A stretch of DNA of 64,000 nucleotides from contig WIXG01000099.1 in assembly GCA_009869945.1 (NCBI GenBank), positions 1 through 64,000 on the forward strand, given 5' to 3'. Positions 34,994 to 47,900 of this stretch are shown one piece after another. The notes under the pieces were generated by a model, which saw only the letters and a list, made by a program, of their open reading frames with translations, ran no database searches and was not told where the DNA came from. This DNA comes from Mesaphorura yosii (lineage: Eukaryota; Arthropoda; Collembola; Poduromorpha; Tullbergiidae). The position numbers and the translations under genes are program-made. Each line of letters begins with the position of its first letter. Positions within the stretch are counted from its first letter, which is position 1.

Positions 34994-36218
34994 ATGCTGG
35001 CACCTTCGACATTTAAAATCCTGACCAAATTCTATACATTCGCACATTTAGTGGGTGTCATACCATACAAATGGGATTCCCATCTACGGACTCTCGTCAT
35101 GTCAAGACGGAAATTGATTCATTGCCGTTGTGTCTGGCTTTTCTCGTGGACTTACATACTTTTTCTAAGCATCCGAACAGCGCAAACAATCTGCTGTAGG
35201 AACGCTTCAATTTTCATCCAATTAATGAGCGTAGGTATGCTGATATGTTGGACAACGGTCGCCGTATTCAGCTTCAACACGGCGCTGCTTTGCAATGAAG
35301 TAAACGCTTTCCTCGCTCACTTCCTCGGTTCGTCAGAGCAAATAGAAAGTAAGGAATTCTTTTCAAGCGTTCTTCCTCCGTTTCATCTGACTTGATTATT
35401 TCTAGGTCTTCACAACGGTAGAATCAAATCAACGTCAACGAAGAATTGTGATCGAAATATTCTCCTATTGTTGAGTTTAAGCGCTTGCTTTTGTGGAGAC
35501 GTATTTTTTGCACATCTTGTCTTGGGTGTCGGTGATATTCCGGTGTATTTTTCCTCTATGTTTAAATACACGAAACGGTCTCGACTCCACTTGATTCCGT
35601 GGGCATTGGTGGACGTCATTACGACATTACTCGGTGCCAGCACAATTCTATTTTACCTTGTCACACTCTACGCGTACCTCTGCAGTAGCATAGACCTCTT
35701 GGATAGGATGAGGTAAATTCATGCAGGATACATTTTCATTCTATTTACTGATCGGCCGTGTTCATAATATTTCTAGGAAGTATGTGGCGAACATCAGTTT
35801 GTATCACCGACTGGAAGTGCTGAATCGCAGTTACAACGCGGCTTTTCAAAGGATTGTACTTCCAATGATGACCGTCTACCTCATGACCGTGACAACTGCA
35901 AGCAATCACGCCAGTCTCACAATGTATCATGCTCTCGGGTTACCTACGTATCTGATGCTACCCCTCATGTGTATCATGGCTTGGGGTGCAGGGGTAGCCC
36001 TCTTTCCTACATGCTTCAGGGTGCTGCAATTAAGCGATCTCGTTTTAAAAAAGTGGAGGAGTAAGAATCACGGAAAACTTAATCGCCTCTCTCTCAAATC
36101 TTGTCAGCCGCTCAGAATTCAAGTGGGATCATTTTATGCTATCGAACCGTCAACCGTAGTTGCGTATTTTGGGTATGTCATGACTTACACAATTAATCTG
36201 TTGATTTCCCTCTATTAA
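34994..36218 (+). CDS. Gustatory-receptor-like chemoreceptor 3
   Basis: Three exons (34994-35348, 35406-35712, 35777-36218) encode 367 residues, with the same intron phases (1, 2). The start MLAPSTFKILTKFYTF is family-typical. Membrane helices match copy 1. The C-terminus is VMTYTINLLISLY, so the final aromatic residue is displaced by one. Confidence 0.8.
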
Positions 36219-36628
36219 ATTGAAACTGCTCAGGGTTCAAATTCCGAACCACTTAGTTTTCTTTTTACGTGCCTTGACTTCGCACTTTCACGAAAATCGT
36301 GTAAGAAGAAATTGAGTACAAAGCAAACAGATCAAACCGATTAGCCCGACTGGGGCAACTTAAAAGCAATAAGTTTTACCTGGAATTTTACAATCTAGAA
36401 GTAACTGTTCCTTCTTCGATCTAGTTGAAAAACGAATGCTACAAAGGTCAAATTTTTGCCTTCATGTCCGTTATTAAAAATAATTTTGTTAGATCGAACA
36501 TAATCATAAGAGTCATTGAGTAGTACAAGATGTCCATGTTTGGCGCTGGCGTTTTTATATCTAGTCAATTGTCAAAGGAAGGGCAGACCCCGGACGACTC
36601 CGAGCTTTCACGGACATAGTGCAGAAAA

Positions 36629-37896
36629 ATGCTTTCAGCTTCTACCGTACAAGTTTTGGCAAAATTCTACCAGGTTGCCCACTCAATTGGCGTAACTCCG
36701 TATGAGTGGCACGATGTCAACAAAAGCTTATCGTTAACTAAATCCAAGTTGAAAGTTTATCAGTGGTGTGTATCATCTCTGCTCTCCGTGCTCTACGCAA
36801 CGTTCATAGGTGTTCGAATTTGGGAAGCCATTCTGTACTTGAACATTCCCGATGAGAAAATTCTGTTCTGTACTTTTGTTTGGATTTGCTGGTCGACGGC
36901 TGCACTATTTAATCTGAACACGCTCGTGTTTACGCGAGAAATCAACATCTTCATCAATCATTTCATGACGTCAAATCACACACTTGAGAGTAAGTCGATG
37001 AATTAATTTACGCAGTAAAGCTCACACAACTGTTTGGTATCGTCGTTCTAGGAGCATTACGCCAGAAGTCAATAATGGCTGCGAATGGCAATTGTGGGAA
37101 GGTAATCAAAGCGATTTTTTGGATGAGTGCAGGATATTGTGTTGAAGTCTTCTTCCTGATACTGATTCTGGGGCACGAATTCCCAATTTATGCCTGCTCG
37201 TTGTCATTGTTTGAATCGACCCGCCAATTGTTTTGGGTACGCATCTTGTGGGCAACGATTGAAATGCTCTTTGTGACATACGGCTCCTGTGCAGTGCTTT
37301 TCTACGTAATAACGTTTTACGCACATGTTTGCTTCCTGAATGGAGTCTTAATGAATATGAAGTAAGGATATCTGCTTGAATTCATGCATCTGACGCTGTT
37401 TTTGTTAAAAATTAATGCTAATTTAATACTAAGGGCAGAGAATACCGTCAACCAACATCTGTACCGACAAGTGCAGGTTTTGAATTGCAGTTACAATGCA
37501 GCTTTTAAGGAGTTCATACTTCCTCTCTTCATCGCGGCTTTGATGGCGGTCAGCGTTTCCTGCAATTACGCCTCCTTCAGGACGTACCATCTGTTTGGGT
37601 TTCCAGTGTACTTTATCCTTCCTCTGATGAGCACAATTGCGTTTGGTACTGCACTAATTCTATTTCCTATTTGTTTCCGGGTTCAACAGTTGAGCCACGA
37701 CCTTTTGCAATCATGGGCACGTCTCGAGTCGAGCAAAGAAAATGAGAGCATGAAAGACGGCGGGAGATTGGCCACAAAATCTCTTTGGCCAATTGGTATT
37801 CGAGTTGGATCTTTCTACACAATTAGTCCACTCAGTGTGGTCGAGTATTTCGCCCACGTCGTCACCCACACAATTAATTTATTAATTTTGTTCTAG
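36629..37896 (+). CDS. Gustatory-receptor-like chemoreceptor 4 (most divergent)
   Basis: Three exons (36629-36989, 37052-37361, 37434-37896) encode 377 residues, with phases 1 and 2 conserved. The start MLSASTVQVLAKFYQV is family-typical. The third exon carries a longer loop (ESSKENESMKDGGR), and the C-terminal motif has drifted (VTHTINLLILF, Tyr replaced by His). Otherwise it keeps the family pattern SFYTISPLSVVEYFAH. It is the most diverged copy, which may mean relaxed constraint or a different ligand. Confidence 0.75.
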
Positions 37897-40800
37897 GACT
37901 CACGTCATTAAATTGCCAGTCCATTACAATTGCATTATCTAGGTGCAAATGTGTCGAACGTAATTAAGTATTTATATCGACAATCTCAAGATGACTCGAC
38001 ATCCCCTGGCGCATGCTAAAAGGATTATGAGAGTCCACCACCATTTCCTTCTCAGGAAATATCAGAGCCGTGGTCGTGTAGTTTTCTTTGTAATCCTGTC
38101 TCCAGCATAACTCTATTAAATCTTCTCTTACACTCTGCCTGTCTTCAATCTTTTTCACTGTTCTGCTGCTGGTACAAATTTGTTGGCAAATTCGTAACAC
38201 AAAAGTAAACTTAGCATCTTAGTTTCAGTCTCGGTCGCTCAAGTACCAGAATAACATTACCCTAGCTGTCAACCGTATATATTACGGGCACGGAACCGAA
38301 TACAAGTTACTTGTTCGTTGCAGACTCTTCTTTTTATGAGTTGACTCATTTTGAGGGCTTAAAAACAACGGTGCACGGTGGCGGAGACGGCAAAAGTATT
38401 CCATTACGTCTGACTGGCCCTTTCTCTGACTTTTCCGCCCGATTTATTTTCTGAGATGTGAGCTTTCTTCGTTCCGTGCTCCTGCCTTCATTGCCAAACC
38501 TCTTTTTGCTACTTTCCACTCCAACTTTTCCGCCTGTTCTTGTCTTGACTTATGTCAGCTTTTACTTTCCCTCGAGAAAACCACTCAAGGCGCAATCCAT
38601 CTACGAGAAACAAAACATTATTATTACTGTTATTATGCGTCCCAAATTGTTATAAAAAGAAGACCGAACTCGACGCAGTCATTGTGCGTCAGACAAAGAG
38701 TACGAAAATAAAGCAACTCGATGCAATGAAGAAGAAATAAAAAAGTTTCAAAAAGAAACAAAGTTTTCACTTAAATCTTCGGCCATGCTATATTTGCTGT
38801 TTTTTCATGCTCCTCTTTTTGTCGTCTTATTATGTTATTATAAAACCATTTTTCAGCCTCTTTATAAAATATGAAGTTAATTCTGAATCGACTGGACTTG
38901 AAGGTGGACGAATTTGGCCAATTCAAGTATTATTGGATCGAGTAACAGACTTTAGTGAAGAATTGTTCAGCAAAAATTAGGCCCAACTCCTTCCTCGCTA
39001 AATCTGAAAATATTTAGCTTCGTCGATTCCATCAATCAGTACTCGCATTAAATCAGCGACAACTTCACGGGTAAGAAATAGGAGCAAGCGACCCTTCAAA
39101 CTGACATCAACTTTGTTGCATTGCAACGAAATGCGCCATACATTTGCTCTTATGATAATTTACTGAAAGAATTTCGTGAACTCTTCTTCTACCAAACTTC
39201 CGCGACTGTAATCAAGACTGAAGAGGTGCCATTTATCCTCCCTTCAAAAACATAAACCAAGTCCACCCGATCCATTCACCAGAATATCAAGCCTCCCAAT
39301 GCGTGCTTCCGTTTTTCCGGAGGTTCGAGATCGTATGTATTCCTAACGTGGATCAGCTTACACGAGGCAATAGATCAAGTACCCGATCAATATTTCTGGT
39401 AATACTTCACCTCAAACTGCCAAGTTCATGAAAACTTTCATTTCTTGTTGTTTCTCTTCTGCTTGATTGAAGGTAACAGGATGCCGGAGAAAGAATTCCT
39501 TGAAAGGAAAACCACAAAATGTGTACGAGCTTATTCATAGCAATAATGCCCAAGTCAGACAGTTGGTAAAAGTTTATAAGTTTATGCTGGGAGTTCGAGC
39601 CTTCAACCCATCCGCGTGAGTGATGCTTGTGCCACATCCACGTGGAAAAGAACATGTGGTATTTCCTTTTTTTAGTCCCAATCGCCGTAAAACCAAAGAG
39701 TATATCGGCGAAATTTTTTTCTTGCCGGGTCGAGGTTCCATCGAACCTGAATATTGCAGAATTTTAAATAAGCACGACATGCGAAAAAGATAACCAGATT
39801 TCTCCTTTTGCAATTCAGTTATTCCTTCAGATTCTATCGTGTGAAATTTTATTGCAATAAAATGTGTTATGCATTTGGCTGTCGGTTTGAAGACATGCCA
39901 CTGGCATGCCACAACCAACAATCATACGAAGAAAATGTTGGGATTCCTATTTCAGGCAGGGCATCTCGTGACAGATGTTTCAGAAGTCCCAACGGACTCT
40001 TCTAGATTGGATAAGACGTGAATACGTAATGCAGACCTGCAGGAAAGAAAGAAAGAAAGACATGCTGCGTTTTGAGGGAATGACATAGATGGATTGACGT
40101 GTGCACGTTCTCGCGTGGTGAATATGACGAGCGAGAGGTTAAGAATGTTCCTTCCGAGACGAGAAGAATACCGCAAGGGACAGAGAACCTGAATCTGGGT
40201 CACGAAAACGGAATCCGACTGCGGATTCAGAAATTGACTGGAGATTCCTGCGAGTTTCAGGTGGATTTTGCCATTACTTTAATTGTGGCCACTTCCTGAG
40301 GGAATCTACAACAATCGCATACCATAAAAATCGCAAATCTCTCTCACATCGCTGTAGAATATGACACGCTCATTTCTGATCTACTTTAATTTGCTCGATG
40401 CGACAATTAACAACTAGAGGATCATTGTGGCACAATTCCCAACGCAAATTGAGGCGACGAAAAATGCAAGGAGCTTGAGAAGAATGAGGCGAAGATAAAC
40501 TCAGAAGTCAAAGATCAGAGTATGCAAATTCGGGTTTATTCGTTCGGCCCGACATCGAGTACGGGAAGAATTTTCTCTTGAATGGAAACTTGGAAACTGT
40601 ACCACGCACCACAGAGACTTCTTGTTATTACTCATATGTCGGTATTTGTCGTATAATAAAATAGTTTCTGCGCGTTCGTCCCTCGGACTCGAAGTTAGCT
40701 TCACTCTAAAAATACTCCCAAGTAAGGCAAAATGCGACTGCAAAACTTGCCCAGCTTTGTCTCAGCTTTTGTGTCGAAAACATAAAAAGAAAAAGGTTAT

Positions 40801-43800
40801 GCGTTTGAAGTATAAAAAGTCACCGGCCATCACGAGACCAGCAGCATTCGAATGAGGACAATGTTATTATATTGTGTGCGTGGCAGTAATAGTGAGAATA
40901 AGATTAGTAGTACTGTCCATTGCTCCAGAAAGAATATTCCCAAGAAACTGTTTCCTGATGCAAGACAAGAATGAGAAAAATGAAGCTGAGTATATGCCAG
41001 GGTCGGTGAGGACGGTGGCTTCAGGTTCAGAACGTAAAATTTTATAGTACGTAAAAGTAAAAAGAAAGCGAACGCATGCATGATTGCTGTACTCTGTTTC
41101 TGTTTCTGACTGACTCTGACACAGACACGGCGTACGAAGCCACGCACAATAGAGAGAACCGCTTCGCCTACAAATGGGACCGGCCACACAAAATGTACTG
41201 AAAAGTGTTGCAACTTCTCCTTCAGGAACTGCCAATGCCAATTTTCCGTGCAGGAAAGTGAAAGCCGGTAGAACCTCTGGGTGCTTGTTTCGTGCTGTTC
41301 CTCTCCACAGGACAAGGTGAAGGCATATAAAGAAATGGGACAGGGCTCTGCTGAACTCAGTTCTGGTACCGGTTTCGCTAACGCCAGACAGTGAACGAGC
41401 GGTCGCCTCTGGCATTCATTCATTCCTTCATTCTCGAGTGGCAAACTGGGTGAATTTGTGATTTCCGTGTAGGCTGCCATTCTGACAGGACGAGCAGTGC
41501 ATTTCCTTGGCTTTAATTAAAAAATTAAACGGCTAATGCAGCTTTCGTGTGACTTTCCTAGAAGGATCGACAATGTTGATTTGTGGGAATGAGAATCCAA
41601 AAACCAATTTCGTTAGGTGAAATTCATCTCGTTACTTTATTGGAAAGCAGTGCTGTGTATGTTGCAAGTGAGATAAAGTGAAGGATGAGAAATGAGGAAA
41701 CAACGTGACAAGATTTATAAACTGTGAATTTGCTACAGTCGCACGCACGATCCAAGAACTTTGACTTTGGCAGTCTGGTTGAGGTGATATAATCCGAATA
41801 ATAAGGAAGCTCGTGGTAGTGGTACAGAAATTCAAAATGTGAGATCAGTTTAAATTAGTTGATCCATCGATGAGACGGGGACTTGTGCTGCTAAATCGAG
41901 ATCCACTTTGTGGCATGGTCGTAATGTGCAGACATAGCAAAACAAGCCAATGCAATTCGGGTTGAGTACTCATTCTGGCATAAGGGCAAAGAAACAGCTA
42001 TAAAACCCATAATATTATGGCCGTTTTAGCTTTATTGAAGTTTCTACATTTATCATCATCATGGAACAATACGACGCTGCCAGCCTGTACAAGTAAGTTT
42101 ACTGCAACGTTTAGGCTGATGGTAAGACAGCAAGCGGACTGATCCCAAAATCATGGAATCCCGTGTTTGTTTCCGTTTCATGTGCACGGAAGAGGTTTAG
42201 TTTTGGTTTTATGAGTTTTGCATTCAAAATAGTTTCTATTGTAAGTTTATGCGAGCAGTAACAAAGAATCCTAGAAGAAGAATAAAAGCATGTTGTTAGT
42301 GTATTACAGACACTAAACATTCCTAAATGGATCTAAAGTTCCTCTCGAATATTAAAAATATGTGAAGCTCCTAAACTTCTAGGCTCAGACCAGACCGACC
42401 GAACTGCCGTCGCCGTTTTCAGTTCACTGATCTTGTGAGGTTTGGTGCAGCATACAAATAATACATCAAGTAATCCAGGCTGCGAAGAAAATGAAAACAA
42501 TAAGGCAAGCAGGTTTTCGTAACGGCGGGCAGGACGGGGTTTAAAGGCTGACTGCTCTTTTTGGTACATGAAATCGTAAACTGGTGGAAGTATTTAGACG
42601 AAAGCTTTTCTCCGGCAGACTCTTTTTATGGTCCAAGGTGTACCCTTCTCAATGCTGATGGCTCCTTTTCCTGCTTCTGCCGATGCCGTTGGCCCACTTT
42701 TTCGGCCATGTCAGTAATTTTTCTCCATCTCACACTTACCATCACAAAAAGGAAAGCCTTCGTCTTTCAGCCACTCCGACGCGCTCATTCATCTGAGAAG
42801 GATGGATTTCGGAGTACAAATTCAAAGAAATAACCAAGCGGGAGCTTAGTGCTTGTAAAACTTCAGCTTAGTCTAGTTAAGTGTAACAAATGGAGTGTGA
42901 CAAAAGAAAAAACATTTGTATTAAAATGATATTGATTCTTCGCGCTAAGAGAATGAGAAGAATGTTCCTTCCATCTCTGTATTATCACCGTGAAGAAATA
43001 CTTTACTCTACACTTTGCACGAAGAAAACTTTGTAGACCAGTGACTCAAGTCCATGCATGGAGCTTAATCTTCATCTGAACCACTTTCTCGGATGGTGGC
43101 CACGAGATCTTGTCCAACATTTGAATTTTTACATTGTGAAAGTTTCGAGGACTCTTTCGCAACAAAAGAATTTTTCTTTCTAAAGAGATGTGCGATGGGT
43201 ATGGATTATATTCAAAATCGAAAGCGAAGTCGCAGACACACTGAATTACCATCGCATTCTTCGCGAGTACGACGTGTCTTCTTCTTTTCGGACAATTTAG
43301 CACTTTAATTTTCCGGTTGCATGAAAGTTCCGTTTAAAGTAGACGCCGAAATTGAGACAAATGTTCTTTCACTCGCTCCCCACAGTTCTTTCTTCGTTTA
43401 TTGCGAATCTCGCTTCGGTTCGCCGCACAAATCTAAACCTTATCTGTGTCTGTTTTTTAATGCGTCTGTTCGCATTTAAGTGTTGAAAAGTCCAACTTCT
43501 TGTATCGTGTGTCGCTGCAGCTTTTGCAATCTTTAGATCAGCCTGTTCGCCATTCTCTTACATTCTACTTCCTCATGCATTGACTGTATCAAGACTCGAA
43601 GAGGAGGACCTTACAGGTTTCTAGTTTGATTTCCTCCGGCTCTGTTTGATAGACACTGAAATAAATTCGAGTCTCAAGGGTCGTCCAGTGCCGCACACCC
43701 GAAAAAATTCATCCGTAAAGAATCAAATAAATCATATTGAAAAAAACGGAATTGATGTTGTTCACTGCAGACAAGTTCGACACGGCAGTATATTGAACCG

Positions 43801-44944
43801 AGATTCGAGATTCCAGGAACTGTGAGCGTGGCGTGGTGCGGCGCGGCGCAGAGTGTAAAGTAAAAGCACTAAACTTTGGATGATTGAGCAAGCGAAATTG
43901 TAGCCCAGCCTGGACGCAGGAGTCGCTCTCACGGCGCTACGCGGCCACGTTCGGCTATATGATATGTGTCCAGCTCCACACATAAATTCAATGCTGTATT
44001 ATTGAGAGGAAACTTTTTCTCCGGTTCTGTTTGTCTCCCAAACCGTTTTTACTTGGAGTCAGCACAACACACGGGCAGTCGCACGGCATGGAGCACCACG
44101 GAGAATTCAAATCCATTATCTTATTTTCTTTCAATGTTTATGTTCGGAGGTCATCTTCCTCTTTTTGCACTTTTGCTCATCGCGCCCATATTTTCATGGG
44201 TGCAACTTTCCAACTCCAACTTTTATTTTCGACTGAACTCACAGTATGCGAGCCAAAAATCGGAGACCCTGATCAAGGGAAATCGCACGGGAGTGCAATG
44301 TTGGCACCATTACTCACATAAACCATGAAGAAATATTATTTCATAAAGATAATTTCATTCGTCGGTAATAAAAAGTGATTTCTATGAAGGATAAATATCT
44401 TCGTGAACTTGGCACCCATGCTTTCTTTCTTCTTTGCGCGATGAGTTTGTCCAAATTCATATGAATTTCTACACCTTCAAGCAAGCACAGTGCAGCATTG
44501 CGCTGTGAAAGTGGGCGAAGAAAGAAGAATCGATTTAAAATTGGTTCCTGTCAAATTATTATATTTTATTAACGTAATTGAATAAGAAATGGGATTTAAT
44601 ATGAGTCGACTGTGTGGTGCGAAGGAACAAGCGAAGGAGCTGGCGAGCGGCGAAGGATTTATGGCTTAGTCTTCGACTGCGTTGCGCCAGAGAAGAATTG
44701 GGACCAGACGAAGAATAATATATTTTCATTTTGTGAAACATTTGCAGTTAATTGACAATATAAAATATTATTACGCACTAAAACGCTCTCCGCCAGCAAA
44801 ATCTTGCAAGACTAAGCGGATGGGATTAAGGAGACGGCTGTTGATTTGATTTGAATTTCCTTTTATGCTCAATTTCAGATGAGGTGTGCAGATAATACTG
44901 CAGTTTAAGCGGGACGCTCTTCGACGGTGGAGGAGTGATGTGAA
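37897..44944. other. 7-kb intergenic stretch upstream of the SOL-1-like gene
   Basis: No recognisable gene apart from one possible orphan first exon at 42061 (listed separately). Minus-strand frames at 40830-41480 (216 codons) and 40867-41415 (182 codons) overlap in two frames and have no domain, so they are probably chance. An (AAAG)n tract lies at about 40043-40060. Confidence 0.45.
41999..42092 (+). other. Possible core promoter and first coding exon of an unseen gene
   Basis: TATAAAA at 41999-42005 is followed 56 bases later by ATG at 42061 in a good context. The sequence reads MEQYDAASLY and then meets a strong donor (CAA|GTAAGT) at 42093. I found no downstream exon that continues it in phase 2, so either the gene's other exons are undetected or the signal is fortuitous. 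Confidence 0.3.
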
Positions 44945-47900
44945 ATGTTTCCTACGAATATCAAACACCCTCGACCAAGACCAGCATCTACAACACCTTC
45001 ATTTACCTCGTCAGCATATATTTCAGTATGGATTCTGCTTTTGCTGTCGTTCATTTCATCCGCTGTTAATCCGGGTATGATTATGGTCTCTTTACTCTTG
45101 ACTTTACCGTTGCGACAAGCACCAGAGCATGTTTTTCTCGAATTGCCTTTGCAACCTGATTCAAAAAGAGCCCACGCCTTTCGCCCTTGCTCTTTGAACG
45201 CGCCTAGCGATCAATTTGTTCTCGTTAATAACAGAAACCTTTGAAACCTTGGCCATAGTTCAAAGTATTTTTGACGAGTGCTGTACTTTAGAGGACCTCG
45301 TTTAATGAACCAAAGAGTTTCAAACCAAAAAGTGAAAGCCACTTTTTGGATTTGCTAATTTTAACTTTTCATTCCAAACAAACCAAAAAAGCACAATCCT
45401 GTGAAAAATTATAATCATTCATTCGTTAGATCAAACGTATCCTCATCCAGCACAAATGTAACAAAGTTTTGAGCAAACTGTACTAATTAAAAAAGTTTCA
45501 AGGCTCTCACAATTCCCAAATTTTGTTACGGCTGGAGGAGGCATTATGCCGACGGTACAAATGAATTTTCATAAAAAAAACGCAGTAATTGAATATGGAA
45601 TAAATAATTTGATTAGCCTTTCACACTTCAGACACTTTCTGACTTAGTTAACGTTGCAAATTCGCTCAATCACACGCTTAACGTTGAACATTCACTCGTT
45701 GAGTGATGGTATTATTTTTCACCTTCATTCTTAGGAATTTTGTAACTGCAAAGTCTTTAATTGTAAGAATAAGGATGGCGGGTCGGCGGTGGCATGGTTG
45801 CTGAACTTGTGTGGGCTTCGGCTCGGGGTCACCTCTGCACGTTTGACGTTCGTTTTGCTCTCGTGTCCCCGTTTCTATAATCGGATTTCAATTTTTAAAA
45901 GTTTGACGAAGAAGGATTGTCATCTTAGCCACGCTGATGTTTGTACATCATTTTTCTTTCTCTCACAAAGTGCCATACTCAGAAACAATCTACACAGATT
46001 ACTTCCTGCTTTCTTTTTCCCCATTTCTCACACTTCCCATTTAATTTGCTAGACTTTCAAGGAATCTAATCATCGTCGTGTCAAGTGAAAAGATTAGGTT
46101 TCTGAAATTTCGCTCTGCTTCAGTGCAGTACGCGAGGTCGGCGTATATGGAAAGACTTTACGGCATGCACCAAACAACAGTCGTCTTTACAAATCCTCAC
46201 TAAGCCAAAGCAGCAGCAGTGTCGTAATACTTTACTTTTCATCTCGTTCCATTCTCTCAAAACTGCAGTAAGAAGGAAGTAAAAAATTCCTGCCTGCCTA
46301 CGCCATGACATGTGAAACCATCATGACAACTTTCTTTTCTTTTGTAATCCATAATCTTTCATGCTTCAAGAGAGTTCAATTCTAAGGAGAACATAATAAT
46401 AATAAATCGACACAAGAGAAAAAATTGGTTGAATAACCGAAAAAGTGCGTACACAAAATGCTGGCACCGACGAGCGCATGAGAGAAATTCCAAAAAAGAA
46501 AATTGAAAAGTAATGTAGTAAAGTGCCAGCAACAACAACGCCAACGCATTCTGCTCAGAAAAGTAAAGCAGGGATACGAGCACAAAAGCATTTATAAAGC
46601 GAACAAGAACAAGTCAGCAGGCAACCCAAGTACAAGACAAGTTGGTCTCTTTTCGGTACACGAAAAGAAAAGAATGTTGGTGAGTTCTATGAGCCGAGGG
46701 TGAAAGCAGCAGCAGCAACACGCAGCACATGTCGCATCCGTATTATAAATTCACAACTTATCAGATCAAAGCAAGGGAAACATGCCGGTAGTGCGAACCG
46801 TCGACATGTGCTGGGGTGAAAGGATTTTAAAATTCACTTTGAAATGTAATCTTACACTAATCACGAGCTTCGTATTATGCATTTACTAACTTTGCGTAGA
46901 AGAGGACCAGCGACCTGACATTCAAACTATGCGTTTCTTGGCAGGCAACTGGCATAGAATCGGGACTCTGTGCACACTGTGTGAGTGTGTGCACTTTTGG
47001 AAAGAGTGGCACACTCAACTGAGAGTCATTGCAGTGTACACAAAGGCGTACTCATCTATTCCAAATTCCACACAAATAGTACGTGAACTACAACGGCACA
47101 ACTTTTTTATTATTTCATAAATAAGAAAACACGCTGGATGACAGGTTATTGAAAATACAGCACCAAAATGGAGAACTTCTTTCCTTAGAGTAGAATGTAG
47201 AAAGAAAATAGAAATTTTCATTCAGGTCGCACAGATTACCATCTTCATCTTTCTCGCATGCCTGCGCTGGCATTGCTTTGTACCCTGCGTGCTATTATTA
47301 CTTCGCTACATTTTTGTCGTATTTTTGCCCCACCGTGTATTCGAGCCAATAATGAAATCCAAGCCTGCGGTGACTGCAAGGGGAATATCGCTGCTGAATG
47401 CATCATGCACTCAGTCTCCTCTGCATTACGTTTGAACAATCGAAATCCATCTTAGCCACTGGGAGCAATCCCGAAATTAGATTTCCTCATCGTTGATGGA
47501 ATATTCACGATACAGGTACAAAATCTCAATCTTGCGCTTAACCGTGAGTTACAGGATATCATTTCTTGTTTCTTCAGTGCTTCACTTGGTAATTTGTGTT
47601 TTGCGGGCATAAATTCGTAATAAGACGGAGTACTTCAGGTGGAATTTATTTGCAATATCATTGCAGTGTGGTGCGTGAGGACGAAACCAACTCAAAGTCC
47701 TTTGCAGTCACTCGAGCTCTTGTTGATCAAAGATAACACTCCTTACTTCGTCGTTTGTTCCATTGCAGGTTGTAAATGCATTAGATTCACGAACACATAT
47801 GGGAAACAATACGGTGTGTTCAGTTCTCCTGATTATCCACTCAGCTATCCTCGGGGACTCTCTTGTCTTCTGTACTCGTTCCAAGCTCCGAAGGACGACA

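Noticed and set aside
36228..36250. B-box-like GGTTCAAATTCC considered as part of a tRNA
   Set aside because: Flanking bases do not form a T-arm stem and there is no matching acceptor stem or A box nearby.
40830..41480. 216-codon minus-strand open frame, overlapped by a 182-codon frame
   Set aside because: Two overlapping frames on one strand, both hydrophobic and without a domain, signal or splice support; probably chance.
47258..47455. Possible signal-peptide exon (MPALALLCTLRAII) for the SOL-1-like gene
   Set aside because: No phase 1 donor before the stop. The exon at 44945-45074 gives a better signal peptide and exact phase to 47769.
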